Shown one piece after another: positions 14,549-22,317 of a stretch of 28,096 bases of DNA (the stretch's first letter is position 1; each line of letters begins with the position of its first letter). This stretch comes from PZPK01 sp963974595 (GTDB taxonomy: Bacteria > Pseudomonadota > Gammaproteobacteria > Pseudomonadales > Oleiphilaceae), in assembly GCA_963974595.1 (NCBI GenBank), contig CAXBDA010000041.1:1-28096 (forward strand). Direction: 5' to 3'. The notes below the pieces were generated by a model, which worked only from the letters and a program-made list of their open reading frames with translations, was not told the origin of the DNA and searched no databases. Both the position numbers and the translations under genes were made by a program.

Positions 14549-16180
14549 ATGAAAAAGAATAAATTAGCCTTTTCGGCATTATTACTGGCAATGGGTGTCG
14601 GTATGGGATCAGGAGCATACGCGGCCAATAAAGCTGCGCCGACCTTAACGCCTGAAGAATTCAATCAAGCCAAAACAATGTATTTCCAGCGTTGTGCTGG
14701 CTGTCACGGTGTTCTTCGTAAGGGGGCGACGGGTAAAAACCTTGAGCCAGAAGAGACTCTTAAAAAAGGTACAAAGCGTCTTGCTAGAATCATTGAGCTA
14801 GGTACTGAAGGGGGTATGAACAACTTTGATGACATCTTCTCCAAAGATGAAATCAATGTATTGGCTAAGTATATCCAGATGGAACCACCGGTTCCGCCTG
14901 AAATGTCTCTAGCCATGATGAAAGAGCGTACCAAAGAATATATTGCACCAAAGGATTACCCAACGAAGCCGCTTCATGGCCGTAATTGGGAAAACTTTTT
15001 TGTGGTTATCGAACGTGATGCCGGCATGGCCGCCATTATTGATGGTGATAAGCATGAAATCGTAGCGCATATCGATACAGGTTATGCGGTACACGTTATC
15101 AAAGGGACTGAGCACCATAAAACCCAGTATGGTAAAGATGCTGTTGGTCGTTTCTGGTACACCATTGGTCGTGATGGCAAAGTCAATAAAATCGACTTAT
15201 GGCAAACGCCAGACAAGATGCTTGTAGCTGAAACACAAATGGCATATGACGCTCGTGATATCGCGGTTTCAGGCGATGGTAAATACGTTATTGCTGGTGG
15301 TTACTGGCCCCCACATTTCGTAATCATGGATGCAGAAACACTAGAACCTCTAAAAGTGGTGTCTTCTCGTGGTGTGAATGTTGATGGTGAATATGTCAAC
15401 GAAGCGCGTGTTGCGGCAATCTACACAACACCGAATGAACCGACGTGGATGGTTGCCATTAAAGAGTTAGGTCAAATGTGGCAAGTGGATTACAGCGATA
15501 TCAATAACCTGCGTATTGAGCAAATTGATTCTGCTAAATTCCTTCATGATGGTTTCTTTGACCCAACAGGTCGTTACTTCCAGATCGCTGCTAATGCATC
15601 GAACAAGATGGTTGTGGTGGATACTAAAGAACGTAAGTTAGAAAAAATGATCGATGTTGCGAAACTGCCACATCCCGGTCCTGGTGCAAACTGGATAGAT
15701 AAGAAGTGCGGCCCTGTCGGTGGGACAACACATTTAGGTGTAGGTGAAGTCTCTGTTTGGGGTAACGATCCCATTGGTCATCCTGATCAGGCATGGAAAC
15801 TATGCTACACCGTTGAAACCGATGGTGCGGGTGCTTTCATTCGAACCCATCCAGACTCTCAATACGTTTGGGCAGATCAGTTGAAACATCCTGAGCCAGA
15901 AATTCAGCAGAGTGTTCAAGTGTTCGATAAAGATACCCATGAAATTGTGAAGACCATCCGTGTCACTGAAGAAGCCGGTAAAGTCGCGCTTCATATGGAG
16001 TTCAATAAAGCGGGTACGGAAGTATGGGTATCTGTATGGAATAGATCCGATAGCAAAAACCCGACTGGTGAAATCGTTGTTTATGATGCGAAAACTCTCA
16101 AAGAGATTACGCGAATTAAAGGTCTGACGACACCAACAGGTAAGTTCAATGTGTATAACAGAGCAAACCATAAAACCTAA
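14549..16180 (+). CDS. nirS: Cytochrome cd1 nitrite reductase
   Basis: A 543-residue periplasmic enzyme reducing nitrite to NO. A Sec signal covers 1-25 (cleavage after AYA). The cytochrome c domain has the heme c motif CAGCH (49-53). The eight-bladed propeller binds heme d1; the two active-site histidines are in FLHDG (His333) and LPHPGPGAN (His375), and AGGYWPPHF and the C-terminal TPTGKFNVYN are nearly diagnostic for NirS. Length is near that of Pseudomonas NirS. Two Cys beyond the heme motif (387 in KKCGPVGG, 419 in WKLCYTV) replace residues I recall as Tyr and a non-Cys in the well-studied enzymes and might pair. First gene of the nir cluster, with an FNR/DNR-type box upstream and AGGAG 9 bp before the ATG. 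Confidence 0.96.
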   Translation: MKKNKLAFSALLLAMGVGMGSGAYAANKAAPTLTPEEFNQAKTMYFQRCAGCHGVLRKGATGKNLEPEETLKKGTKRLARIIELGTEGGMNNFDDIFSKDEINVLAKYIQMEPPVPPEMSLAMMKERTKEYIAPKDYPTKPLHGRNWENFFVVIERDAGMAAIIDGDKHEIVAHIDTGYAVHVIKGTEHHKTQYGKDAVGRFWYTIGRDGKVNKIDLWQTPDKMLVAETQMAYDARDIAVSGDGKYVIAGGYWPPHFVIMDAETLEPLKVVSSRGVNVDGEYVNEARVAAIYTTPNEPTWMVAIKELGQMWQVDYSDINNLRIEQIDSAKFLHDGFFDPTGRYFQIAANASNKMVVVDTKERKLEKMIDVAKLPHPGPGANWIDKKCGPVGGTTHLGVGEVSVWGNDPIGHPDQAWKLCYTVETDGAGAFIRTHPDSQYVWADQLKHPEPEIQQSVQVFDKDTHEIVKTIRVTEEAGKVALHMEFNKAGTEVWVSVWNRSDSKNPTGEIVVYDAKTLKEITRIKGLTTPTGKFNVYNRANHKT

Positions 16181-16213
16181 TTAACCCTTCTTGTTAAGGA
16201 GAAATTAGCTAGC

Positions 16214-16235
16214 GAGAGGCCGTATACGGCTTCTC
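16214..16235 (+). other. Stem-loop after nirS, attenuator or mRNA stabiliser
   Basis: GAGAGGCCG (16214-16222) pairs with CGGCTTCTC (16227-16235), a 9-bp GC-rich stem with one G-T pair and a TATA loop, 33 bp after the nirS stop. TCTTCCCC follows, not a clean T-tract. It likely stabilises or partly ends nirS mRNA, allowing more NirS than downstream biosynthetic enzymes. Confidence 0.6.
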
Positions 16236-16291
16236 TCTTCCCCTCATACCATGTTATGAATTTGATCACAAAACTCTAGGGAGTTCCTTCG

Positions 16292-18046
16292 ATGAGTGCA
16301 GCAGAAAAGCTCAAAAGCCTGTTATCTAAAAAAGTGATGTACGGCGCAACGGTAACAGCAGCATTATTTTTTATGTTTGTTGGCGTTATTTTTTGGGGTG
16401 GCTTTAATACAGCGATGGAAGCGACCAATACCATGGAGTTCTGTATTAGCTGTCATGAAATGGAAGAGAATGTCTACCAGGAATATAAGCACACCATTCA
16501 TTACCAAAATAGAAGTGGGGTCAGAGCCACCTGTTCAGACTGTCACGTGCCTGATCCATGGGTACATAAAATTGTACGAAAAATTCAAGCCTCAAACGAG
16601 CTATTACATAAGGCGCTTGGAAGTATTGATACACCTGAAAAATTCGATGCGAAACGTTTAACACTGGCGAAAAACGTTTGGAATTCCATGAAAGATACCG
16701 ACTCGCGCGAGTGTCGTAACTGCCATGATTTTGAAACCATGCAGCCAGAAGATCAGAAGCCTAGAGCGCGCAAACAGCATCTTAATGCGATGACAGCGGG
16801 CAATACCTGTATCGATTGTCATAAAGGTATTGCACACAAAAATGTTCATGACCAATTAACAGATGAAGAGTTAGATGAACTAACAAAGCCAGATCCAAGT
16901 AAAGCGATTGCCATTCCACAACACTGGCAAGAGTTCTTAGATAAAGAAGAAGCCGAGAAAGAAGCGCAGAAGAAAGCCGCGGAAGATGCGGCTCTTTTAG
17001 CAGCAGAGCAGGCTAAACAAGCAGAAATTGAAGCGGCTGTATTAGCTAAAAAACAACAAGAACAAGCAAAAGATAAAACGTCAGCCCTTGTAAAAGAAAA
17101 AACAGCGCCAGTAGCGAAAAAAGCAACACAATCTGAAAGTGTTTCCGGTATCAATTGGGCTGCAGTACCTGCTCGAAATGTCACTGTTTTTTATCCTGGC
17201 CAAGCCTCTATGGAGTGGGCGTTGGGTCGGGATCACGGTGGCAAACGTTCATTTAAAAAAGGCGACCGCTGTATTGCGTGTCATGAAGAAGAAGCAGCCG
17301 ATATTGGGCAAAAAATTGTCAGTGGCGAGAAGCTTGAAGACAAAGTGATTCCAAACAAACGAGGCAGTATTGCGGTTGATGTACGTGCAGCGCACGATAA
17401 CGAAAACCTCTACTTACAGTTCTCTTGGGACGATGACTCACATCACCCCGTACCATTTGTCGAGGGTGGAAAAATGGATGCCAAGAATCAAATCAAACTG
17501 GCATTTATGTTAGCCACGGATGAAGTTGAATATGCTGATCGTGCTGGTTGCTGGGGGACATGTCATGCCGATTTGAATGAGATGCCATTTGCTCCTGCTG
17601 GCCAAAATGTGACCAAATATCTTGAAGAAAGTAGAACGAAGATTGAGATCAAAGGTCGTAACAATAAGCCTTTAGGTGGTTGGGACAAGCGTAAGGCATC
17701 TGCTGATATTGATGCAGAATTCACTGCACAGCACTTTATGGACATCATCCGCTATAAGTCTGGAGAAAAATCAGTTGAAGATGGCCATGTTCTGGCAGAC
17801 CGAATTATGAACGAAGCGATCATCAGTCAGGCGAGTGGCGTTAAGCAGGGCAAGAAGTGGTCTGTTGAATTCAAACGTCCACTGGCTCAAAGTGAAGGCA
17901 ATCTCGGTTTAGCTTTAGACAAGCAATATAACTTCGGCTTTGCCATTCACGATGATCACACCAGTGGCCGCTTCCATCATGTTTCCTTTGGTTACAAATT
18001 AGGCTTTGATAATGGTGAAGTTGAGATCAACGCGGTTAAGCAATAG
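16292..18046 (+). CDS. NapC/NirT tetraheme cytochrome fused to ethylbenzene-dehydrogenase-like heme domain
   Basis: A 584-residue membrane-anchored multiheme protein. Residues 1-15 are cytosolic and 17-38 form an uncleaved anchor. The NapC/NirT quinol dehydrogenase domain has four CXXCH motifs at Cys51 (CISCH), 81 (CSDCH), 141 (CRNCH) and 173 (CIDCH). An Ala/Glu/Lys/Gln-rich helical linker (about 205-280) leads to a C-terminal domain like the cytochrome c-552/ethylbenzene dehydrogenase gamma-type heme-binding fold (VDVRAAHDNENLYLQFSWDD; FGFAIHDDHTSGRFHHVSFGYKLGF). That domain begins with CIACH (327-331) and contains CWGTCH (420-425), a possible CX3CH heme site. It probably takes electrons from quinol and delivers them in the periplasm towards NirS. 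It follows nirS by 111 bp and precedes the cupredoxin-NirC gene. Domain call is firm, electron partner inferred. Confidence 0.88.
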   Translation: MSAAEKLKSLLSKKVMYGATVTAALFFMFVGVIFWGGFNTAMEATNTMEFCISCHEMEENVYQEYKHTIHYQNRSGVRATCSDCHVPDPWVHKIVRKIQASNELLHKALGSIDTPEKFDAKRLTLAKNVWNSMKDTDSRECRNCHDFETMQPEDQKPRARKQHLNAMTAGNTCIDCHKGIAHKNVHDQLTDEELDELTKPDPSKAIAIPQHWQEFLDKEEAEKEAQKKAAEDAALLAAEQAKQAEIEAAVLAKKQQEQAKDKTSALVKEKTAPVAKKATQSESVSGINWAAVPARNVTVFYPGQASMEWALGRDHGGKRSFKKGDRCIACHEEEAADIGQKIVSGEKLEDKVIPNKRGSIAVDVRAAHDNENLYLQFSWDDDSHHPVPFVEGGKMDAKNQIKLAFMLATDEVEYADRAGCWGTCHADLNEMPFAPAGQNVTKYLEESRTKIEIKGRNNKPLGGWDKRKASADIDAEFTAQHFMDIIRYKSGEKSVEDGHVLADRIMNEAIISQASGVKQGKKWSVEFKRPLAQSEGNLGLALDKQYNFGFAIHDDHTSGRFHHVSFGYKLGFDNGEVEINAVKQ

Positions 18047-18084
18047 CTGTAAGGAATTGAGAAAAGCTGTAAGAAATTGAGAAA
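18045..18084 (+). repeat. 20-bp tandem duplication spanning the NirT-fusion stop codon
   Basis: Two 20-bp units (AGCTGTAAGGAATTGAGAAA and a copy with one change) lie at 18045-18064 and 18065-18084; the first starts with the last two bases of the TAG stop. A partial third unit (AATTGAAAGA) follows. The units contain ribosome-site-like AAGGA; the likely working site for the next gene is AAGGG at 18093-18097. Confidence 0.85.
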
Positions 18085-18105
18085 AATTGAAAGAAGGGCA
18101 AAACG

Positions 18106-18789
18106 ATGAGATCTCAGATAAGTACGGCAATAAGTAGAATTTTTCTTAAAAGAAAATGTGCAAGTTACTTGTTGTCAGTACTTATTTCTATGGCTCTACC
18201 CGTGCTGGCTCAGGCAGAAACAATAGAGATCAGCATCAAGAAAATGCTGTTCATGCCAGAGAATGTGACTATTAACCCGGGTGATACTGTTCGGTGGGTC
18301 AATGATGAGCGCAGACAATATCATAGTGTCTGGTTTGAAGCATTAGGTGTGCCGGAGCCGGATTACTTTTTCCCAGGTGAGTTTTTTGAGAAGCGTTTTG
18401 TACAGGCAGGTAGTTACCCCTATCGTTGTGGGCCACATTCTGAAATGCTGGGCACTGTGATTGTTCGCGAACCAGGCAAAGAGAAAGCCTCTCACGCTAA
18501 TAATCATACCATTACATTTATCCAAAATATGGAAGCATCCAGACAAGAAGAGTTGGTGTATCTGCTTAAACAAGATTGTGGTTCTTGTCATGGAATGACG
18601 CTCAAAGGTGGTTTAGGACCTAGTTTAGTGCCTGAAAAATTAGCCAGTTTTAGTATTGAAGACCTTGCTGCAGTGATTATGGAAGGGCGCCCGGGCACGC
18701 CCATGCCACCGTGGAAGGGAATTCTCAAACAAGAAGAGGCAAGCTGGATAGGCGCTTACCTTAAGTCGGGTTTAGGGGTAGGCCAATGA
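18106..18789 (+). CDS. nirC: Cupredoxin-NirC (cytochrome c) fusion, periplasmic
   Basis: A 227-residue secreted two-domain electron carrier. The signal peptide ends near Ala37 (LAQA). Residues 38-122 form a plastocyanin-like cupredoxin with all four type 1 copper ligands: His73 (YHSVWF), Cys108, His111 and Met114 in CGPHSEM. The short C-X2-H-X2-M loop is that of amicyanin, not of plastocyanin or pseudoazurin. Residues 145-227 are a NirC-like class I cytochrome c with CGSCHGMTLKGGLGP (heme at Cys158/Cys161/His162) and axial Met200 in GRPGTPMPPW. In Pseudomonas NirC is a free small cytochrome implicated in heme d1 maturation. Here it could carry electrons to NirS or to NirF/NirN. Its stop overlaps the nirF start by 4 bp, so the two are translationally coupled. 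Confidence 0.9.
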   Translation: MRSQISTAISRIFLKRKCASYLLSVLISMALPVLAQAETIEISIKKMLFMPENVTINPGDTVRWVNDERRQYHSVWFEALGVPEPDYFFPGEFFEKRFVQAGSYPYRCGPHSEMLGTVIVREPGKEKASHANNHTITFIQNMEASRQEELVYLLKQDCGSCHGMTLKGGLGPSLVPEKLASFSIEDLAAVIMEGRPGTPMPPWKGILKQEEASWIGAYLKSGLGVGQ

Positions 18790-20045
18790 TGATAAGAAAT
18801 CTGCTTGGTGCGTCTTTGGTCTTATCCTTAAGTGCCTGTAGTTGTTTATTACACAACGATGAGCTTGCAGGGTCTGAGCAGCTAAGCTCAAACACGCAAG
18901 TGCTTAGATCGACAGGTGATCTAGGCGTTATTATCGAGCGTGCAAGTGGGTCAGTAAAACTGATTGATACCGGAGATAAGGCACCTTTTGCCGATATTCA
19001 AGGCTTGGGCGATTTGTCTCATGCCTCCATTGTGTACTCCCGTGATGAACGCTATGCCTATGTCTTTGGTCGTGACGGTGGCCTGACAAAAATAGATTTA
19101 CTACATCAAGACATTGCCAAACGAATCATCCAGTCAGGTAACAGTATTGGCGGAGCAATTAGCCAAGACGGCAGCTTAATCGCTGTTTCTAACTATTCAC
19201 CCGGTGGTGTCAAAGTATTTGATAGTGACACGCTTGAATTGCTTGTTGATATTCCTGCAACAGAATTTACTGACCCTTCAAGTGGTGAAATTAAGGGCAG
19301 TAAAGTCGTTGGCTTGGTTGATGTGCCAGGGCAAAAATTTGTTTTTAGCTTGTTTGATACGGGTGAAATCTGGGTCGCTGATTTCTCTAAATCAAAGCAA
19401 AAAGAAGCACAGGCATACCCAGACATTCAAAAGTTCCAGAACATTGGTAAACAGCCCTATGATGCACTTATATCCCCTGATGGCCGTTATTATCTAGCCG
19501 GTTTATTTGGTGAGGATGGCATGGCAAAGCTTGATCTATGGCATCTCGAAAAAGGTGTACAGAGAATTTTACCTGACTATGGAAAAGGTGAGCAGAAACT
19601 ACCCGTGTATAAAATGCCCCATTTAGAAGGTTGGGCGGTAGCAGGAAACTTGGCATTTGTGCCTGCTGTGGGTCAACACCAAGTACTCGTCATTGATATG
19701 AATACCTGGCAGCAAACAGGAGCAATTGATGTTCATGGTCAGCCTGTTTTTGTCATGGCCAGACCGGATGGACGACAAATTTGGGTGAACTTCGCCTATC
19801 CGAATAATGACACGCTGCAAGTGATTGATGCTGAAACCGAAGTTATTACCCAAACCTTGGTGCCAGGAAAAGGCGTGCTTCATATGGAGTTTTCACCACG
19901 TGGTGAGCATGTCTGGGCGTCGGTAAGGGATTTAAATCTCGTCAATATTTATGACACTGGCTCTCTTGAGCTGTTGACGCAGTTTGAAGCCAGTAGTCCA
20001 AGTGGCATCTTTTTTACCTCGCGAGCACACAAGATAGGTCTTTAA
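18786..20045 (+). CDS. nirF: Heme d1 biosynthesis lipoprotein NirF
   Basis: A 419-residue propeller protein of the NirF family, needed for a late step of heme d1 synthesis in the periplasm. The N-terminus is a lipoprotein signal (LSLSACS, lipobox LSAC), as known for NirF. The propeller parallels NirS and NirN (VSNYSPGGVKVFDSDTLELL, ISPDGRYYLAGLFGEDG, KMPHLEGWAVAGNLAFVPAVG, VLHMEFSPRGEHVWAS, SPSGIFFTSRAHKIGL) but it has no heme c motif. ATG at 18786 overlaps the stop of the cupredoxin-NirC gene (ATGA); an ATG at 18789 would start one residue later. Next gene is nirDL, 50 bp on. Confidence 0.94.
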   Translation: MMIRNLLGASLVLSLSACSCLLHNDELAGSEQLSSNTQVLRSTGDLGVIIERASGSVKLIDTGDKAPFADIQGLGDLSHASIVYSRDERYAYVFGRDGGLTKIDLLHQDIAKRIIQSGNSIGGAISQDGSLIAVSNYSPGGVKVFDSDTLELLVDIPATEFTDPSSGEIKGSKVVGLVDVPGQKFVFSLFDTGEIWVADFSKSKQKEAQAYPDIQKFQNIGKQPYDALISPDGRYYLAGLFGEDGMAKLDLWHLEKGVQRILPDYGKGEQKLPVYKMPHLEGWAVAGNLAFVPAVGQHQVLVIDMNTWQQTGAIDVHGQPVFVMARPDGRQIWVNFAYPNNDTLQVIDAETEVITQTLVPGKGVLHMEFSPRGEHVWASVRDLNLVNIYDTGSLELLTQFEASSPSGIFFTSRAHKIGL

Positions 20046-20095
20046 CGCTTAAGTTACGGATTCAGGACAATAATAACTCGATAGGATTAACGCAC

Positions 20096-21271
20096 ATGAC
20101 TCAGAAAACAGATGCATTGACCCAAGCGCTATTATGTCATTATCAGCGTGATTTTCCTCTTGTATCCAAGCCATTTCAATTAATCGCTGAATCGCTAGGT
20201 AGCAACGAACAGGCAGTGTTGGAAAAGTTAAACACGCTTAAAGAAGTCAATGTTCTCACCCGCATAGGTCCAATATTTGATCATAAGCGAGCGGGCGCAA
20301 GTTTATTGGCTGCGGTCAGTGTGCCTGAGCAACAAGGCCAGAAAATCGCAGAGATAATAAACCGCTACCCAGAAGTTAATCATAATTATGGAAGAGAACA
20401 TGTTTATAACTTATGGTTTGTTGTCACCGCGCCTGATAAAACGCATTTAGATGAAACATTGGTTCACATGGAAAAGGCAATTGGCTTTTCCATACTGCGT
20501 TTACCAATGGTCAAATCTTATTATATCGATTTAGGTTTTCAGCTTAGCCACGAACGTCTCCTCAGTAAAACCGGGCATTTGAAAGGTCAGCGCATTCCTG
20601 AAAATTTGAATGTCAATCACTTAGCGGCACCACCGAGCATTGAAAAGATAGATTCATCTACATTACTAAATGAAGAGTCACTAAATGAAGAGTCACTAAA
20701 TGATGAATTACAAAACGAAGCGTTGCTGTGTGAAATGGATCAGCATCGTTTACGCAGTCTGATTCAAGATGGCTTACCTCTAAGTTCAGAACCATTCAAA
20801 TTGCTAGCGGATCAATTAGGTTTTGTGACAGAACAGACTGTACTGAGCACTCTAAAATACTGGTTGAAAATAGGGCTGGTTAAGCGCATTGGTTTAGTTA
20901 CCAACCATCATCAATTAGGTTACACCTCGAATGCGATGGTTGTCTGGAATGTGCCCGATGACAAAATAGATAAAATGGGTGAGTTGATCAAAGAATCTGG
21001 CTTGGTTAGCTTGTGCTATCAGCGTCAGCGTCATCTACCAGAATGGTCGTTCAATTTATACTGCATGGTTCATAGCCGTAAACGTGAACATGTAGAGGGC
21101 GTTGTGCAGCGCCTATCGATGCTTGCAGGACTTCAAGATATGCCACGGGAAATTCTATTTACGACGCAGCAGCATAAGCAAAAGGGTGGTTTATACAGTA
21201 TTTATAAAAAATCAAATAAACCTGGTAATCATCCAAAGCATCATCCTCTTTTGCACTCAGGAGTCGCTTAA
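20096..21271 (+). CDS. nirDL: Siroheme decarboxylase, fused NirD-NirL subunits
   Basis: A 391-residue fusion of two Lrp/AsnC-like units that decarboxylate siroheme to 12,18-didecarboxysiroheme in heme d1 synthesis. The NirD-like half (about 10-165) has the winged helix region, LTRIGPIFDHKRAGA and HNYGREHVYNLWFVVTA; the NirL-like half (about 225-375) has VKRIGLVTNHHQLGY and CYQRQRHLPEWSFNLYCMVH. The His residues in these stretches correspond to those proposed for decarboxylation. The linker (about 185-220) is acidic and built of a 15-bp repeat (see 20666-20710). Fused NirDL also occurs in Paracoccus and some pseudomonads. Its stop overlaps the nirG start (TAATG). Confidence 0.93.
   Translation: MTQKTDALTQALLCHYQRDFPLVSKPFQLIAESLGSNEQAVLEKLNTLKEVNVLTRIGPIFDHKRAGASLLAAVSVPEQQGQKIAEIINRYPEVNHNYGREHVYNLWFVVTAPDKTHLDETLVHMEKAIGFSILRLPMVKSYYIDLGFQLSHERLLSKTGHLKGQRIPENLNVNHLAAPPSIEKIDSSTLLNEESLNEESLNDELQNEALLCEMDQHRLRSLIQDGLPLSSEPFKLLADQLGFVTEQTVLSTLKYWLKIGLVKRIGLVTNHHQLGYTSNAMVVWNVPDDKIDKMGELIKESGLVSLCYQRQRHLPEWSFNLYCMVHSRKREHVEGVVQRLSMLAGLQDMPREILFTTQQHKQKGGLYSIYKKSNKPGNHPKHHPLLHSGVA
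20666..20710 (+). repeat. 15-bp tandem repeat in the NirDL linker
   Basis: The unit TCACTAAATGAAGAG (plus partial copies each side) encodes repeated L-N-E-E-S, giving LLNEESLNEESLNDELQNE. The repeat keeps frame and lies in the interdomain linker, so length changes would be tolerated. Confidence 0.75.
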
Positions 21272-21714
21272 TGGATAAGCTTGATATAAAAATAATCAAA
21301 AAATTGCAATATGGTTTTCCTATTTGTGAATACCCTTATGCAGAGGTTGCCAGAGAAATTGATATTTCCGAATCTGAGCTGATATCAAGACTAGGCAATA
21401 TGCTGCACGATCGAACCTTAACTCGATTTGGGCCTATGTATCACGCAGAAATATTGGGTGGCGGACTATCACTTGCAGCGATGTCGGTACCGAGAGATGA
21501 GTTTAATCAGGTGAGTCGTATTGTGAATAGTATGCCAGAGGTTGCGCATAACTATGAAAGAACACATGAATTAAATATGTGGTTTGTGATCGCGACCGAA
21601 CATTCTGAACAGCTTCCAAAAGTGATACAACAAATCGAAGAAAAAACAGGTTTCCATGTCTACAATATGCCTAAATTGGAGGAGTTTTATGTTGGCTTCT
21701 ATCTCGAGCTCTAA
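21271..21714 (+). CDS. nirG: Siroheme decarboxylase subunit NirG
   Basis: A 147-residue Lrp/AsnC-like protein related to NirD. It carries LTRFGPMYHAEILGG and HNYERTHELNMWFVIAT, parallel to the first half of NirDL, with the conserved His in HNY and RTH. NirG works with NirH and NirDL in converting siroheme to didecarboxysiroheme. Its ATG shares one base with the nirDL stop and its 3' end overlaps nirH by 26 bp, indicating tight translational coupling. Confidence 0.92.
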   Translation: MDKLDIKIIKKLQYGFPICEYPYAEVAREIDISESELISRLGNMLHDRTLTRFGPMYHAEILGGGLSLAAMSVPRDEFNQVSRIVNSMPEVAHNYERTHELNMWFVIATEHSEQLPKVIQQIEEKTGFHVYNMPKLEEFYVGFYLEL

Positions 21715-22252
21715 TGATCTAGATCATGTAGAGGCAAATCCAAATGATCAGCTTAAAAAGCCTGTCTACCCATTATCGAGTATAGATCGAAAGCTCGTCG
21801 TCTTAACGCAAGAAGGTTTGCCACTTGCGCCACGGCCTTATCATGTATTGGGGGTGATTCTTGATATCAGTGCCGACGAGGTCATGGCGAGATTACAAAA
21901 CATGCAAGATAAAGGGGTGATCAGACGAATTGCCGCTGTACCGAATCATTACAAATTGGGTTACAAAACCAATGGCATGACAGTGTGGGATGTCAGTGAT
22001 GACAAAATACAAGAATTAGGTGCCATTGTGGGCGCGTTACCCTTTGTGAGCCATTGCTACCACCGCCCAAGACACTTACCACATTGGAGGTATAACTTGT
22101 TTGCCATGGTGCATGGTAAAACTAAATGCGAGGTTGAGGGCTACATAGAACGCATTCGTCAATTGATAGAAACGGATCTTCATGCGCATGACGTCTTGTA
22201 CAGTACACGCATCCTCAAAAAAACCGGGCTAAGAATAGGTGAAAAAAAGTAG
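21689..22252 (+). CDS. nirH: Siroheme decarboxylase subunit NirH
   Basis: A 187-residue NirL-like member of the same family: VIRRIAAVPNHYKLGYKTNG and CYHRPRHLPHWRYNLFAMVHG match the second half of NirDL. I take ATG 21689 (MLASISSSND), preceded at 5-8 bp by GGAGGAG, over an in-frame ATG 33 bp upstream that lacks a ribosome site and lies deeper inside nirG. The first 30 residues are polar and unlike the family, which may be a natural extension. Together NirDL, NirG and NirH make the full four-domain set. Confidence 0.9.
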   Translation: MLASISSSNDLDHVEANPNDQLKKPVYPLSSIDRKLVVLTQEGLPLAPRPYHVLGVILDISADEVMARLQNMQDKGVIRRIAAVPNHYKLGYKTNGMTVWDVSDDKIQELGAIVGALPFVSHCYHRPRHLPHWRYNLFAMVHGKTKCEVEGYIERIRQLIETDLHAHDVLYSTRILKKTGLRIGEKK

Positions 22253-22317
22253 TTTCATGGATAGACAAGAAAGCGATTCATGAGCGAAGAATAAATCAGT
22301 ATTAATGAGGGCTAGTC

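Noticed and set aside
16262..16275. TTGATCACAAAACT as a second FNR/DNR box before the NirT fusion
   Set aside because: Only the left half-site matches; the right half lacks ATCAA.
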